Shown: piece after piece, positions 1-11,041 of the stretch | Layout of the letters: each line of letters begins with the position of its first letter | Numbering within the stretch: position 1 is the stretch's first letter | NCBI GenBank assembly: GCA_008931825.1 | Contig: QXVZ01013431.1 | Span: 1-48,528, forward strand | Length of the DNA stretch: 48,528 nucleotides | From: Phallusia fumigata | Lineage: Eukaryota > Chordata > Ascidiacea > Phlebobranchia > Ascidiidae | Reading direction: 5' to 3' | Program-made: the position numbers and the translations under genes | Notes under the pieces: generated by a model | Told to the model about the DNA's origin: nothing | The model's input: the letters and a program-made list of their open reading frames with translations, nothing else | Databases searched by the model: none

Positions 1-2689
1 GGCGTCGTTGTGAACCGCCCAGAGGTTCGAGATTACTGTGGTGTCTTTTGGGATTGTGAAGCCGAGAACTGACACTTCGCTTGTTGATTTGTGGCTGATC
101 GAAAGTGGGAACACGGGTCGCATTCGGAACACCTCCTGTGCATAAAAACGTTAGGTACAAGATTTCAGATATTTTAGATTTCCAACAGTAAAACAAATTT
201 TTCAAAAAGAAGAAAAAATATTTTAAGATTTGCAACGGTAAATTTTTCAAAAAAAACGAAACAGAGCGTTCCAAAAAGACTAGTTTTGCGACAAAATGTA
301 AAAAAACAACATTTGATCGTGGCTTTGGCATAAGTTTTTATATCTTTCGTCCTACATTCTTATTCCTGCAAGGAGAAAGCTTCCCGAAATGACCAAATTA
401 GGACTTTTAATTGTTCTGCATCCAGTGAGGAAAGTGGAATAAATTTCTCACCGAAATGATTCGGTATTTATTAATATCGTCCCAAAATTCCAACCACACG
501 CAAACGGGTACCTATTGCGTCACACAAATAATAATAAAAGCTACGGGCTTTTTCTAATTTTTAGGTTTATCAAGAGATTTTGTATTCTAACCTGTATAAC
601 AGCTCGTGTATAGTGCATGCCATCAAAGTCCGCCATTGTCGGAGCTCTACCACCAAGAATTCGCCCGATCTCATCGTACAATCGCGTCTGGCGTTTCGGA
701 TTAGCAGCAAGCAGGACGACTGACCAAGCGACTGCCGTTGCCATGGTATCAGTTCCCGCCAAAAACAGATCTGTGACGTAGCCGGTGAGTTGCTGCTCGT
801 CAAAACACTCGTCAGTGTCGGTTGTGGAGCTTCGCAGTTTCGCGTTGATGCCGCCGAGGAAATCTTGACTTTCGGCGGATCTGATATGCTGAAGGACATG
901 CTCGATGCGTTTGCGTTGTGAAGCTTGGCTTGAACTGATTAGGAATGGTGGAAGGGCGTCGCTGGACATCGCGTAGGGGCAGGAAAACAGACCACGGCAT
1001 GTCTGGTTGTAAATCGGATCCATCAGAAGGCGGAGGAATTTCCCACGGTCCGCGTTTTTGTGAATGGGAAATCCTATGCAAAACCAACGGTTGTTGAAAA
1101 ACAAAGCCATATCATAAGGGCTCTGTCAGCATACTGTGTTTTAAGTTTATTTTTATAGATTCAATTGATATTTCCTAGACTTAACAAACTGTTCTTTACA
1201 GGAAACACTGCGATTTTTGCCCCATACTAATCGGGTGCCTTTCTTGCACTCCGCAATAAAAACCCCTTAACGTGACAAAGAGGATTGCTTTAAAGTTTTG
1301 CAGCTTTTTCAGTAAACCAGTACAAAATACTAAAGTTTCGTCTGACATATTTTTAGTAAATTTAAATGGCGCCAACCCCTCGCTATCTTACATTGATTAT
1401 CTTCCAGCTTAACCACATCCAGGTTTAGCTCAAAAATGCCGGATCAGGTTTGCAATTATAACCCATCAAACACATCTGCACCCACACTAATAGTTATGTA
1501 TCGAAATTGCCATCTCCACGATAAAACTAATTCACTTTAGCGTACCGCAAACTACCATGCTGACGATCTCGAAGGTTGCCAGGGTTGTAAACTCAGCAGG
1601 CATGAATCCAGTCTCTGCATCTCCTTCCAAACGGCCTTCCAGCGTCTTGCACATCTTGTCAGCTTGTTGGAGAATCACAGCCTCAAGATCTTGCTTTTCG
1701 AAACTCTTCAAGGCATTAATCCTTGACCTGTGGTTGTGGATACACAATACACAGTTACGAAGATATTGGAATTTTACTTTATTAGTAAGCTTCTTTGTCC
1801 GTTAAAGCACCTACTTTGTGTTTTGATTTGTGATGACGTTTATTATCTATGATGTTTTATTGGATAATGATTTTAGAACATTTTAATGTTCCAAATAGTC
1901 GTTACACCAGTTTCACAAGGCCTATTACTATGAATCAATTAAAGGCAGAATTTATAAAAGCCTCAAAACTTTGAACAGATGAGGTGTTTAAGAAATGTTT
2001 AACGAACTGATAAAATGAGTTGGGCTGAATTTAATAACGAACGAAGCGTATAGTTGGGTAAGCAAAGGCTTTTGATGCTTTAACCGTGACGATATTTTGG
2101 CACGTGAACAAAATGTCAATGTACATGCAACATTTCAAATTAATTTCTAAGTTTGTCAGAAATTTGCTGTTGTTCCGTTGCTAAGAAGTGAAATAAACCC
2201 TACCAAGGCTATAGCTGGAGAAAATATCCAAATTGTACTTGAAATTAATTGTGAAACACTACAGTAGAACACACATAATTATTTTGTACATTCCTACCTA
2301 CGCTGTTCTTTCCATTTCGGTGAGTAATCCGGAAATGCGGTGGCACTATGTGAGGCGAACCTGCCTGACAAACTGTTGCCGTTCTTCAAGAACCCTTCTT
2401 GCACAGCTTCGAATGTGTTAAGCACCACGACACGAGACCCGCCGACTTTCACATAAAACACGGGCCCGTAATGCATCCATCCCCATTCAGCTAAAACTCG
2501 TTCAGCATTCGTTCCGCCCACCTTGGTGAGGCTTCCGATCAAGGGAAGGCCCTCTGTGCCTGGTGGAAAGCGGCCCGGAGCCTTTCTGGCCTTATACACA
2601 ACAGCGCATAGCAGTAAGACCAAGCAACACGAGGCTAAAGTGTATTCTTGAGTCGATGGCAGCATGGTGTAAAATGAAGCTGAATCCAT
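1..2689 (-). CDS. Cytochrome P450, CYP2-like (5' part; runs off the left edge)
   Basis: Haem-thiolate monooxygenase of the microsomal CYP2 type. Four exons are visible: 2689-2298, 1727-1546, 1073-592 and 135 to beyond base 1. All junctions are GT-AG and the phases match (2, 1, 0), giving about 397 codons. The start ATG sits in a good context (AACCATGG). Residues ~15-33 form a membrane anchor, followed by the proline hinge PGRFPPGTEGLPLIGS and then WKEQRR at the end of exon 1 (C-helix region). Exon 3 carries the I-helix oxygen-binding motif AGTDT and exon 4 opens with the K-helix ExxR (EVFRMRP). The usual length is about 500 residues, so the haem-binding cysteine loop lies off the window. The family assignment is firm; the subfamily cannot be set from one partial sequence. 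The substrate is unknown. Confidence 0.93.
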
Positions 2690-5439
2690 GGTTGCAATAT
2701 ACTGCAGCCCTGTATCTAACTAAGCTGAACAAATACGTTACTCGTTAGTATACAGGATAGTCTTGTAGTTTTTTCAAAGATTTATTTTAGCGTATTCTAT
2801 AATTCGTTCCAATCTTTGCGCTAACGTTTAAATGCAGAAATCGATGCCAATTTTTGATCTCTTACGTTTTCTGGGACTTTAGAGCTCTAACCTTTTCTAT
2901 GACCACAAACAAATCTTGACAAATTTTTTTGTGATAATTACTTGAGAAGTATGTATTTCCCGCTAAACTTCTAATGCTTTAACATAACAAATAAACGCCT
3001 TTGTTTATTCACAAAAAGGGCGTTTGTCACTAAATACGAAACTCAGTAGCACAACGGTTAATACGGTAGAAAATTCAACTCCTGTACCCTTCAAACTTAC
3101 CCACACCTGAAATCTGCACCTGCTTCTGTTGCACACTTTTGAGACAGTCGTCTTTTTTCGTTAAAAAATGGCAGAAAAAAATCAAGCGTAACACTTGGTA
3201 GGCCGATTGTCACGATTATTCGACCGTTTAGGACTTGAACGTCACCTAATTTGCAAAAAGGTGCAACGTTACGGTCATGCTGACGTTTCCAGCGGACATT
3301 AGGCCATTATATGTTGTTAGGAACCGCATTTAGTGGATCATATGCAATTTGTAGAATTTATGCCAAATAAGAACATACACAAACAAAGTTTAAAATGCGG
3401 CAAATGTGTTGAAGTTAGTTGTGCTAGATTTGCAACGGAGGTTTTATGGCCATATGTTGTCGTTATTTTGTTGGTTTGTTTATCTTTCCTTTGACGAGTT
3501 TGCAAATGTCTTTAGTAGGTCTACATTTCAAAGGCATATAGTCAGCCAAAAAATTTGGAGGTTGGAATCTTTCCAGGGGCAACCTACCTTTATGTAGACT
3601 AACTCTTTAACGTACATAGACCTTCGACCAATTATTCTGTTTTATAATTTTAACGGCTGTATCTTCTTACTTGGACATTTAGTTCATCCGATTTTCATTG
3701 GGAGGCAGTTGAGTTGAAAAATCCGATGTAAAATTAAAAAAAGAATTAAAAAGTATCACATGACTTCGAAAAGAGCATTTCATCATTTAAAGACGATTTT
3801 AACACACAATTCCGGTCTTCTGATGCATGAAGCTTACACGCAAAAGCAGGTACATTTGTTGTTAGGAAGCAAACTAGGTCATTGACAACCAATCATTGCA
3901 AATTAGGCTCATTTTTTGACCTATTTTCTCACCTAATTCGGCAATTCAGTCAAGTTGAAGTCGATCATTGCCTCCGCTAACAAGGTGAATGTTAAGAGGT
4001 GCAAAATTCCTGTAAATTTTTTGATTAAGCGAAAATAATTTTCCAAGCTTTGTGCGTTGTTTTCTCTGGATGTGATGCTCTGTCAATGAAACAATAAGGC
4101 GGCATCGCTTTATTCCAATGGAACCGGGCGAGTTGAACCAAAGTTCCATAGCCGAAAAAGTTAAAATAAAAAGAGTGACTTTAAAGAGTGAATTGGTATG
4201 CTTACGCTTGATTTATGTGTTTTGGTTATCCAATTAAGTGACAAAAAAGGCCTCGATTTGTGTTTTTTTACACACAAAATATGAGGGGAGTTACCACTGG
4301 AATAATAAAATTGAAACAAACAAACAATTCTTGAGTTTTTTACTAAAATTCTGAAACTTTGGACTATTTTCCTTCGCAGATGGATGGTACCAAACATTCG
4401 AACACCCGCCACAAAAAACGTGCAAAGCCCAAAATACAGCGTGGTCTGTTGTGGTTTTCTCCGCACCACGTATTTGCTGCATCACGGTGCGTGGGAAAAC
4501 GCAGTCTAAAAATATATAGTGACATTTATTAAAGCCACCTTACCCAAAAAACAAGCAACCTTGTTGTTTTTTACTTCCCACTTGCGGTCACTAATCCGAG
4601 CGATATTTGATTTGTCACGTTCGTTCAACCGCCATCTTTGGTGGGCCTGTTGACCTGGTCAAGGGTGCTGACGACTGACCGACGTTTTAAGTGCTTTAAA
4701 ATGACACTGTATAGTTGTCAGAGGTGGTGAATGATCTTGCAGCGAGATGGGAAAATGTGTTTGAAAGATTCGTTGCTATTTCCGGCTCGTTAGCACCTAG
4801 GTAAATAAGTTCTCATAGTAACTTGCCCCTAAATGACCTCTTGCCTTCCAACTACTCGATTTCGGCCGGGGATCATCCAAACAATTTAAGTAAGGTAAAA
4901 TTTGAGTCCGTGCCATTAAAAGTCTTTTCCGACAAGTTTTTTTGAGTAGAATCGTTTTGCTTTTGGCTCGATCCTTGAAATGAGTCAATTTTTTTTAAAC
5001 TAATTTAACGCAATGCAAATATCTTCTACTATCATCCAAGATCAAAACTGGTTAAGAATATCATTCACAGTTTTATGATGCTTGCTGGTCATTTTTCTGA
5101 ACGAATGCATCAACCAGACTTCGGAGGTTAAAATATATATTTGCTATGTACATCACTTCACTAAAAACCTCGCAAATACGGGGCACAGAATACAGCAAAA
5201 TTGTGTGTATCATACAATTCTCTGTAGCAAAACGGAGGCGGTTTAATGCCACCTACGGTACCATGCCCAAAAAGCTAAAACGCAATTAAACACTGCTAAA
5301 AATGCGCAAAAAGACACCGTATTACGATGGCATAGTCGCCCAATCCAAAATCAACAGTGTATTTCTTTACATAGCAAACTGAAAGATGCGAGAAAAAACT
5401 GACACAAATCGAGGTGGTTTCTTAATAGTCTAAAAGGGC
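2690..5439. other. Gene-free stretch between the P450 and SPAG6
   Basis: AT-rich, with no run of coding-like sequence on either strand. The open frames here, the longest 102 codons at 4161-4469 (-), have low-complexity Lys/Phe/Ser composition and no splice-linked partners. Around 3043-3090 there is a weak tRNA-like box pair (TAGCACAACGG, then ATTCAACTCC). About 4735-4790 resembles the tail of the dispersed repeat seen at 9.7 and 11.8 kb. Promoter elements of the P450 should lie just right of 2690, but no TATA box is convincing. Confidence 0.4.
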
Positions 5440-8119
5440 TCAAGCAGTGGGCATGAAATTCTCCACTCGTTCCAGCAAGGCCTCCGAATAGCCTGGGCTG
5501 TAGTAGCGGACGATTTCCTCTGGGAAGCAATTGTTGATGGCGGTTATGTATTCGTGTAGGGCTGAGCCTGGGTCGGCCTTGATTTCTTGAACCTTTTTCA
5601 AACCGCCGCTGGTGACGAAAATGCGACGCGCCTTGCTGTCGTGGGGAAGAACCTAAAAAGGGGTTGGTTTGTTACATAGCTGTTTATAGTTGGAGTTATG
5701 AAAACATTTAACTTCTCAATTTGACACTTCCTTGACTGAAAGTATCTGTAACCATAGCACTGTATTTTATTCATTCTAAAAAAAAATTTAGCTGCTAAGA
5801 TGGCCGAACAGTCAGCCTGGCTGCCTTATGCTCACAAGATTGTGGGTTCTAATCCTGTGTCTGTCACTTGTGTTTCCAAATGATCCAAATGAACTGCAGT
5901 GAACTACTCATTGTGAGTACAGTGCATCCAGGCGTTATCCTCCCCCCAGATAGAAAAGGCTACCATTTGCTAAATTTTAAACAAATAAATCAAATGATTT
6001 GGTCATTACCTTGCTGTATTGGCCAACTACATGTTTAAGAACATTTGCTGGAGCATCGTGGAGCAATGGTTCCAAAGCTGGGAGATGAACACATTTTTGG
6101 AGGATGTTTTTCAAAGCTTTCTTGGACTGCAAAAAAAAACAAGAACAGGTTGTTAACATTAGGGCTACAGGACAAAGAAAATTATTAGGAGTGATTTGTG
6201 TTTATTTAACACAAAGCGGATGTCCGTCGGATATAGTACAATTTTAGGATATTTTTTTAAATGTAGGATTTTGGGGTATTTATTAAAAAATCTTAACTTT
6301 TAATAGAAACGAGCTAGAGACTTGCTTTTTGGCAGACTCAGAAATGTATACTGGGGCATAAGAAACCATTAGGTAAGCCAGATCCCGCCGTATTTGACAT
6401 GCCTTTATAAACCATGAAAACAACATTTGTTTATTATGTAAGTAGCCTTTTAACAGTTGCCAAATTAACCATTACTACCTTGATTTGGAGATCTTCAGAA
6501 CTGCTTGCAGCCAAATAGAGTTGCAAGAGTCTTGGCAAAACATTTGCAACTGCAACAGCCTTGGCATGTTCTGGTGTGTGACGACCTATCTGGCCCAGGG
6601 ACCAGGCTACTGCAGCTTTGATGTGATCCTCTGACTCTTCGGTGAGGGTGATTGCCAACTGGTTAACACCCTGTACAAAACATGTAACTTTTACACAACA
6701 GTCGGTTTGTGGGTTTAACCACTAGTTGGCACTAATGAATCCTTTCATGTTTTGGTGAATTTTCAACATTTTAAACTAGTTTTGTCTTACATTACTTACT
6801 CGCATAAAGCAAGTCTTTTTTAACCCTTAGTCTGTGAACATAAATAATTCAGTAATGTTCGTAAGTCCATGATCACCCCGATATACAAAAATTCTATATT
6901 CTTTATTACCGCTTTTCATGAAAAATCACTTTATTACACAATACTACCGTTACAGCAGTGATCTATCGTTTGTTATCGTACTGATAAATACATTATTTGC
7001 ATTATTTCAGTTAATGGATATGCCTGTGCAAAATAATCCGAGCCCTGAAAAGGCTAAGAAACACTGCAATAAGCGAATGTTATTAACCTGACCAAGCAAT
7101 GTGCCCAGTGCATAAATAAGATTTTTTGGATGCATGGCAAGATCATGCCAAAGCTATCAATAAAATACAATACAAGTATAAAGTGGTGTAACAACTGTAA
7201 CTTGGCAGTGTGCTGAATTAATACCTTACCTTGGAGACAATGACAGCCATCGCCAGATTTTCAGAATGTGCTGCAATGTATCCCAAAGTCATAACACCTG
7301 GAAGNGAACTACTTTAGGGCAGGGGTTGGCAATTTTTTGAACGCAGTATGCCAAATTACAAATTATGTCAAAATGTTAATGACTTTGCATGCCATGTTGA
7401 TTGTTGATGATATCACTGCTTTATGTTTCTGTAGTAAGCTAATCATCACAATTATCAAAAGACTATTTTAAACATGCTCAATGTGGCTTGTTGCTACAGA
7501 AGCACTGCATGATAAAAAAATGAAGATCGCTTAACTTGGCCTTAAAAATGACATCATGATGATGGCATGATGTGCTTCAAACACATTTTTTCACATACAT
7601 TTTGTTCAGCCAAAGAGTAAACCAGTTGAGGCAGGATGTCTCCCTTCACCACAGCTTCAGCAAGATCATCATTGTAGTTAGCAAGGCGACCTAGAGCCAA
7701 TGCCGCTGTCTGTTGGACAGTGGGAACAACATCTAGTAGTAGGGGTCTCAAAAGTGACATCACCCCTGAAATGAATGGGTCAGGATTATTAGATTTTTTG
7801 CTGAATAGTTTAGGGTGGAATGACCTACCTGCATTTTGTAGAGTTTCAATGTTCTGCGGTCGAGTTGACAATTCCGCAATTGTCTGCACAAATTGTGTGC
7901 GAGCTTTTTGGTATTGCTCAAACACTGAAAACAAAAAATATTTTAGAAAAATAATAGTGATAACCGTTTTCACGAGTAATAAGCGTAACACTGGTTATTT
8001 TATACTGTTTCATCGTTTTCAGTCAAAAAGTAACAAAAACCTCTACACAAATAACAGTTATACTGGTCTATCTTCCACTATGGTTTTTACTTACCTTGAA
8101 GAACCTGCCGTTGACTCAT
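5440..8119 (-). CDS. SPAG6: SPAG6 (PF16), axonemal armadillo-repeat protein; middle exons absent
   Basis: Central-pair protein of motile cilia and sperm flagella, built of armadillo repeats. Visible exons: 8119-8095 (MSQRQVLQ), 7924-7829 (VFEQYQKARTQFVQ..), 7765-7599 (VMSLLRPLLLDVVPT.. to SLAEQN), about 7305-7230 (LPGVMTLGYIAAHSEN..), 6670-6479 (EDHIKAAVAWSLGQIGRHTP), 6126-6010 (ALKNILQKCVHLPALEP) and 5652-5440 (ending EALLERVENFMPTA-stop). These match remembered vertebrate SPAG6 almost residue for residue. About 220 residues between SLAEQN and LPGVM, several armadillo repeats, are missing. The exon ending at 7599 closes in phase 0, while the next would open in phase 1 if spliced at 7297, so these pieces cannot join directly. 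The N at 7305 suggests an assembly join. The 7.6-7.3 kb gap holds only a hAT-like end. Confidence 0.95.
5790..5965 (+). repeat. tRNA-derived SINE-like element in the last SPAG6 intron
   Basis: Inside the intron between 5653 and 6009, antisense to the gene. Pol III-type boxes occur in the right order and spacing: an A box at 5801-5812 (TGGCCGAACAGT) and a B box at 5844-5855 (GGGTTCTAATCC). The head resembles Leu/Ser-type tRNAs (GATGGCCGA..). There is no foldable anticodon arm, so this is a SINE head rather than a tRNA gene. The body after the B box is not tRNA-like and ends near the C-run at 5941-5946. The right boundary is approximate. Confidence 0.5.
7318..7560 (+). mobile_element. hAT-like terminus and adjacent sequence in SPAG6
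   Basis: Starts with CAGGGGTTGGCAATTTTTTG, typical of hAT inverted-repeat ends that begin CAG and contain GTTGGCAA, followed by a GTATGCCAAATT stretch also common in such elements. No matching right end is seen before the exon at 7599, so it is either a fragment or cut by the suspected join at 7305. The right limit is a guess. Confidence 0.35.
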
Positions 8120-8885
8120 TATTTTAGAACAGTAGTAACAAAAATACACGAAATTTTCAGTTTTATTCCTACAACGCCGTATCTCAAAGCGACCGAGTTA
8201 CCAAAAGCAACAACCAGATGGAATTCGTGCTCGACGAGGCTTGACGAAAAACTACAGCATGTTGCCAAGCAACAAATTAAAGCGAACAAAAGGTGAATTT
8301 ATTTTTTTGAAAGGGTGTGTGTTTATTTTTAATTTGAAGTTAAAAATGAAGCAAGTAGCACACAACTTAGTAAATAAATGCAAAAAAAATGCAAAAAGAA
8401 GATTTGTACTTATGATAGGTAAATATGCGTATTTGTTTTGCACGAATTCGCTTTTTACGTATCTTCGCTTTTGTAACTATAATATTTTATCACTATGTAT
8501 GTATTTATAAATTGATAGTTGTCTCCAAAAAATTCAAAATACCTTTTGCTTGCCGGATAAAAAGGATATGCGGCCGAAAATATACGATTTCCATTGACCA
8601 ACAGACAAAGTTTCAGAAGTGGTCACGCTTGTTTGCTAAACTTTTGATTTGTTTTGTTGGGTTGTTTGTTGTTATAAGTGTGATGCGTTAAATGGAAGGC
8701 AAGAATATTATGCAACAAAAAGTCGTATCTGATCGGAATTTTCAGATTGTGTTTTGTGTGAGCTTGCTAATTGAAACCTAAAATTTTTGCAAAACTTACG
8801 ATTCTTACAATTGTCGAAATGGTTATTTGCAGGCTTGTACAAATATAGAACATTTGTGCTTGTCCACCTAAGGGTTCACAATAAA
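8120..8885. promoter_or_regulatory. Shared upstream region of divergent SPAG6 and PDCD5
   Basis: The start codons of the two genes face away from each other across 766 bases. The region is very AT-rich with no TATA box well placed for either gene. The open frames inside it are low-complexity (Lys/Asn/Phe) and not credible. A bidirectional promoter is an inference from the layout. Confidence 0.4.
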
Positions 8886-10218
8886 ATGGCGGATGATGAA
8901 TTAGCAGCCTTCAGAGCTCAACGAATGCAGGAGCTTCAATCACAGTATGGGGTAAGTTGGTTATTGTTGTTTATGACAAAACAGGTTTTCTATGAAAACT
9001 GTGTTCGTTTGATCTGATTGCATTCATATGTTTTCAAAAATACATTGTCACTGTGATGACTGTGTCACTTAAATATAAAATCAAGTAACCTCTCTGCCAA
9101 AACTTGATATGAAGACCAACTTTAACCAATACTGGAGTAATGTATGAACTGAGATATATCATGTAACACTAACATGTTAATTTTTTCTAGGGTGGTGCAA
9201 ATCCTGAAAAACAAAAGCAACAACAACAAGCAAGAGAAAAGTGAATACATGGCCTGTTTTACTTCATGCTTTATTTTTATTATGTTTTATTATTTATTAC
9301 CTATTCCTTTAAGGCATCAAGAAATGATGAATGGAATGCTATCTCAAATTCTTGACCAAAATGCCAGAGCGAGATGTGGGTGGCTTTGAGCAAACTTTAA
9401 TATTATCTTACTCATTTGTTTAAATTAAGATATTTTATTGTAGTCTTTAGGCATTCTTGATGTGACTTTTGATTTAAATTTATCTTTATTGTTGGTATTT
9501 TTTGTCATGAAAATTACACTATCATTGTATTACATTATAGTTGTTTTGCAGTAAACAGCATTGCATTAGTTAAACCAGACAAAGCCAAACAAATGGAAGC
9601 AATGTTGGTACAAATGGCTCAACGGGGGCAGATTGGAGAAAAGGTTGGTAATGTTTTTAATGCAGTGAAAATTTACCCCTGCTTCAGTCAATTCTTCATT
9701 CATGTGTGTTTTAATTTGCTTGGTCTTTAGCATACCACTATTGCCCCTACTCGATTGGTCCCACCAGTGTTCCCCCTTTTTAACCTTTCTCATCATGTGC
9801 AAACAGAAATCTTGTTAACTTCGTCACATAACACTTTGTACTGATGGTTTAGCTGCAGCATGTTCAACCTGATCCACCAGTTGTGCATTTTGTTCTTCAA
9901 AACATTTTAACGTGGGACAGCTATTTCTGGCTTGTTGATTGTATAAGTGGCGTTGTGTCGCTGTGTTTTCTTCCACCAAGCGAACACTTTAACTTTTATG
10001 AACTTAGAAAACTTCTTTAAACTTTGTTGGTTTAACAGATGTCCGAGCAGCAGCTTGTTGGATTACTGGAGCAAGTGAGTGGCACAAAACCAAAAACAAC
10101 AGTTAAGGTATGTAATTACTTCCAGTCCCAACACACAAAAACGTTTGTAATTTAAACAAATATGGTTACACAGTTTGAACGTCGAAGAGTAATGGATTCC
10201 GATTCTGACTCGGACTGA
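8886..10218 (+). CDS. PDCD5: Programmed cell death protein 5, complete
   Basis: Small nuclear/cytosolic helical DNA-binding-family protein that promotes apoptosis. Six exons: 8886-8951, 9191-9240, 9314-9375, 9552-9643, 10039-10107 and 10174-10218. Together they make 127 residues with all phases matching; the human protein is 125. It opens MADDELAAFRAQRMQELQSQ, has the family core ILDQNARARLNSIALVKPDK and the C-terminal block TTVKFERRRVMDSDSDSD. The residues after exon 1 (Gly-Gly, then a Gln-rich run) are longer than in vertebrates. The start sits in AAAATGG and no upstream in-frame ATG competes. The first acceptor (TTTTTTCTAG) is strong. Confidence 0.97.
9737..9990 (+). repeat. Dispersed ~250-bp repeat, copy 1 (PDCD5 intron 4)
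   Basis: Shares an ordered set of blocks with 11787-12020: CCCCTACTCGATTGGT.. near the start, then CACCAG/CACCAA, CAGCTAT, GGCTTG-TGATTG and a tail with GTGTCGCTGTG then TTCTTCCACCAAG. It lies wholly inside the intron 9644-10038. It is probably a non-autonomous element; no inverted ends are clear. Confidence 0.5.
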
Positions 10219-10850
10219 ACTGATTTGGACGTTTGGTTGTTGTTTGTTTGCACCTTTGCAATTATCAGCTACGGGAAAATGAATGCAATGAACAGCGCAT
10301 GGACATGGAGACTAGCAACAACTACTTCTATAAGATCAAAATACATTCTTGTATTTCATTGGAACCCAAAATATATTTTTGCCACATACTTTTCTACATT
10401 TTTTGCAGAGGGCTTTCAGACCTTTTTAGTGTGAAATACACCATTGCAGTTGTGCATTTCTTGTTTTGACAAATTCTATTTTACATGTTTCACACCTGAT
10501 GCTGATCTTCTACATGGAAGGCAGTGTGTACTTTTGTGTCAAGCATGTTACAATTGTTCAAAAGCAAAATTTGGCTGTGTTCTGTTGTAAACTCATGTTG
10601 TACAGATAGTCTCAACTGACCCTTGTTTACACAACATTGCGATGCAGAAAATAAAAGCAACCAACAATATTTATTGCAACAACTCTAAATGTCAAAAGTG
10701 GTGTCTTAAATTATATCCCGTCTTTTCGATTTCTCTTGCATGAAATTTCCTCTCTATTGTTTGTGTAAGCATCTCTTGTGTCACAAAAGTTCTGAAAAAT
10801 ACTTCCAAAATGTTTAAAAAGTCAAAATAACTGCCTTTCATTTCATGATT
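10219..10850. other. Convergent 3' regions of PDCD5 and the integrin gene
   Basis: PDCD5 3' UTR with AATAAA at 10650-10655 on the plus strand. Just beyond it the minus strand carries AATAAA at 10675-10670 (read as TTTATT on plus), well placed to end the integrin transcript. The two genes therefore appear to finish tail to tail within about 25 bases. Confidence 0.5.
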
Positions 10851-10924
10851 TTAGGCATTTCTAGCAGCAGGTACAAACATAAGCACTTCATTAGGCCTAA
10901 AAATACAAAACTAAAATGTCGTAC

Positions 10925-10969
10925 TCACCCAAAAATGTCGCTCCTTTCGTCAAGCAGTCTTGAGTTATC
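10925..10969 (-). other. Possible alternative last coding exon of the integrin gene
   Basis: A GTAATT donor at 11077 could join the acceptor TTTTAG ending at 10970. This would add 14 residues (DNSRLLDERSDIFG) in frame before a TGA at 10927-10925. The intron would be 108 bases. A further exon (10896-10851, PNEVLMFVPAARNA) is also in phase through a GTGAGT donor, but that intron would be only 32 bases, which is implausible. Both are inferences from splice signals alone. Confidence 0.3.
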
Positions 10970-11041
10970 CTAAAACCTGACGCTACCTAAAGCAAACTCA
11001 CACATGCAACCATCACCCAGGCATACTCGACAACACCACCA

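Noticed and set aside
4161-4469. 102-codon minus-strand frame
   Set aside because: Low-complexity Lys/Ser/Phe composition, no splice partners, an overlapping frame of equal quality.
10851-10896. Terminal integrin exon reading PNEVLMFVPAARNA
   Set aside because: Phase and ends fit, but the intron before it would be only 32 bases.
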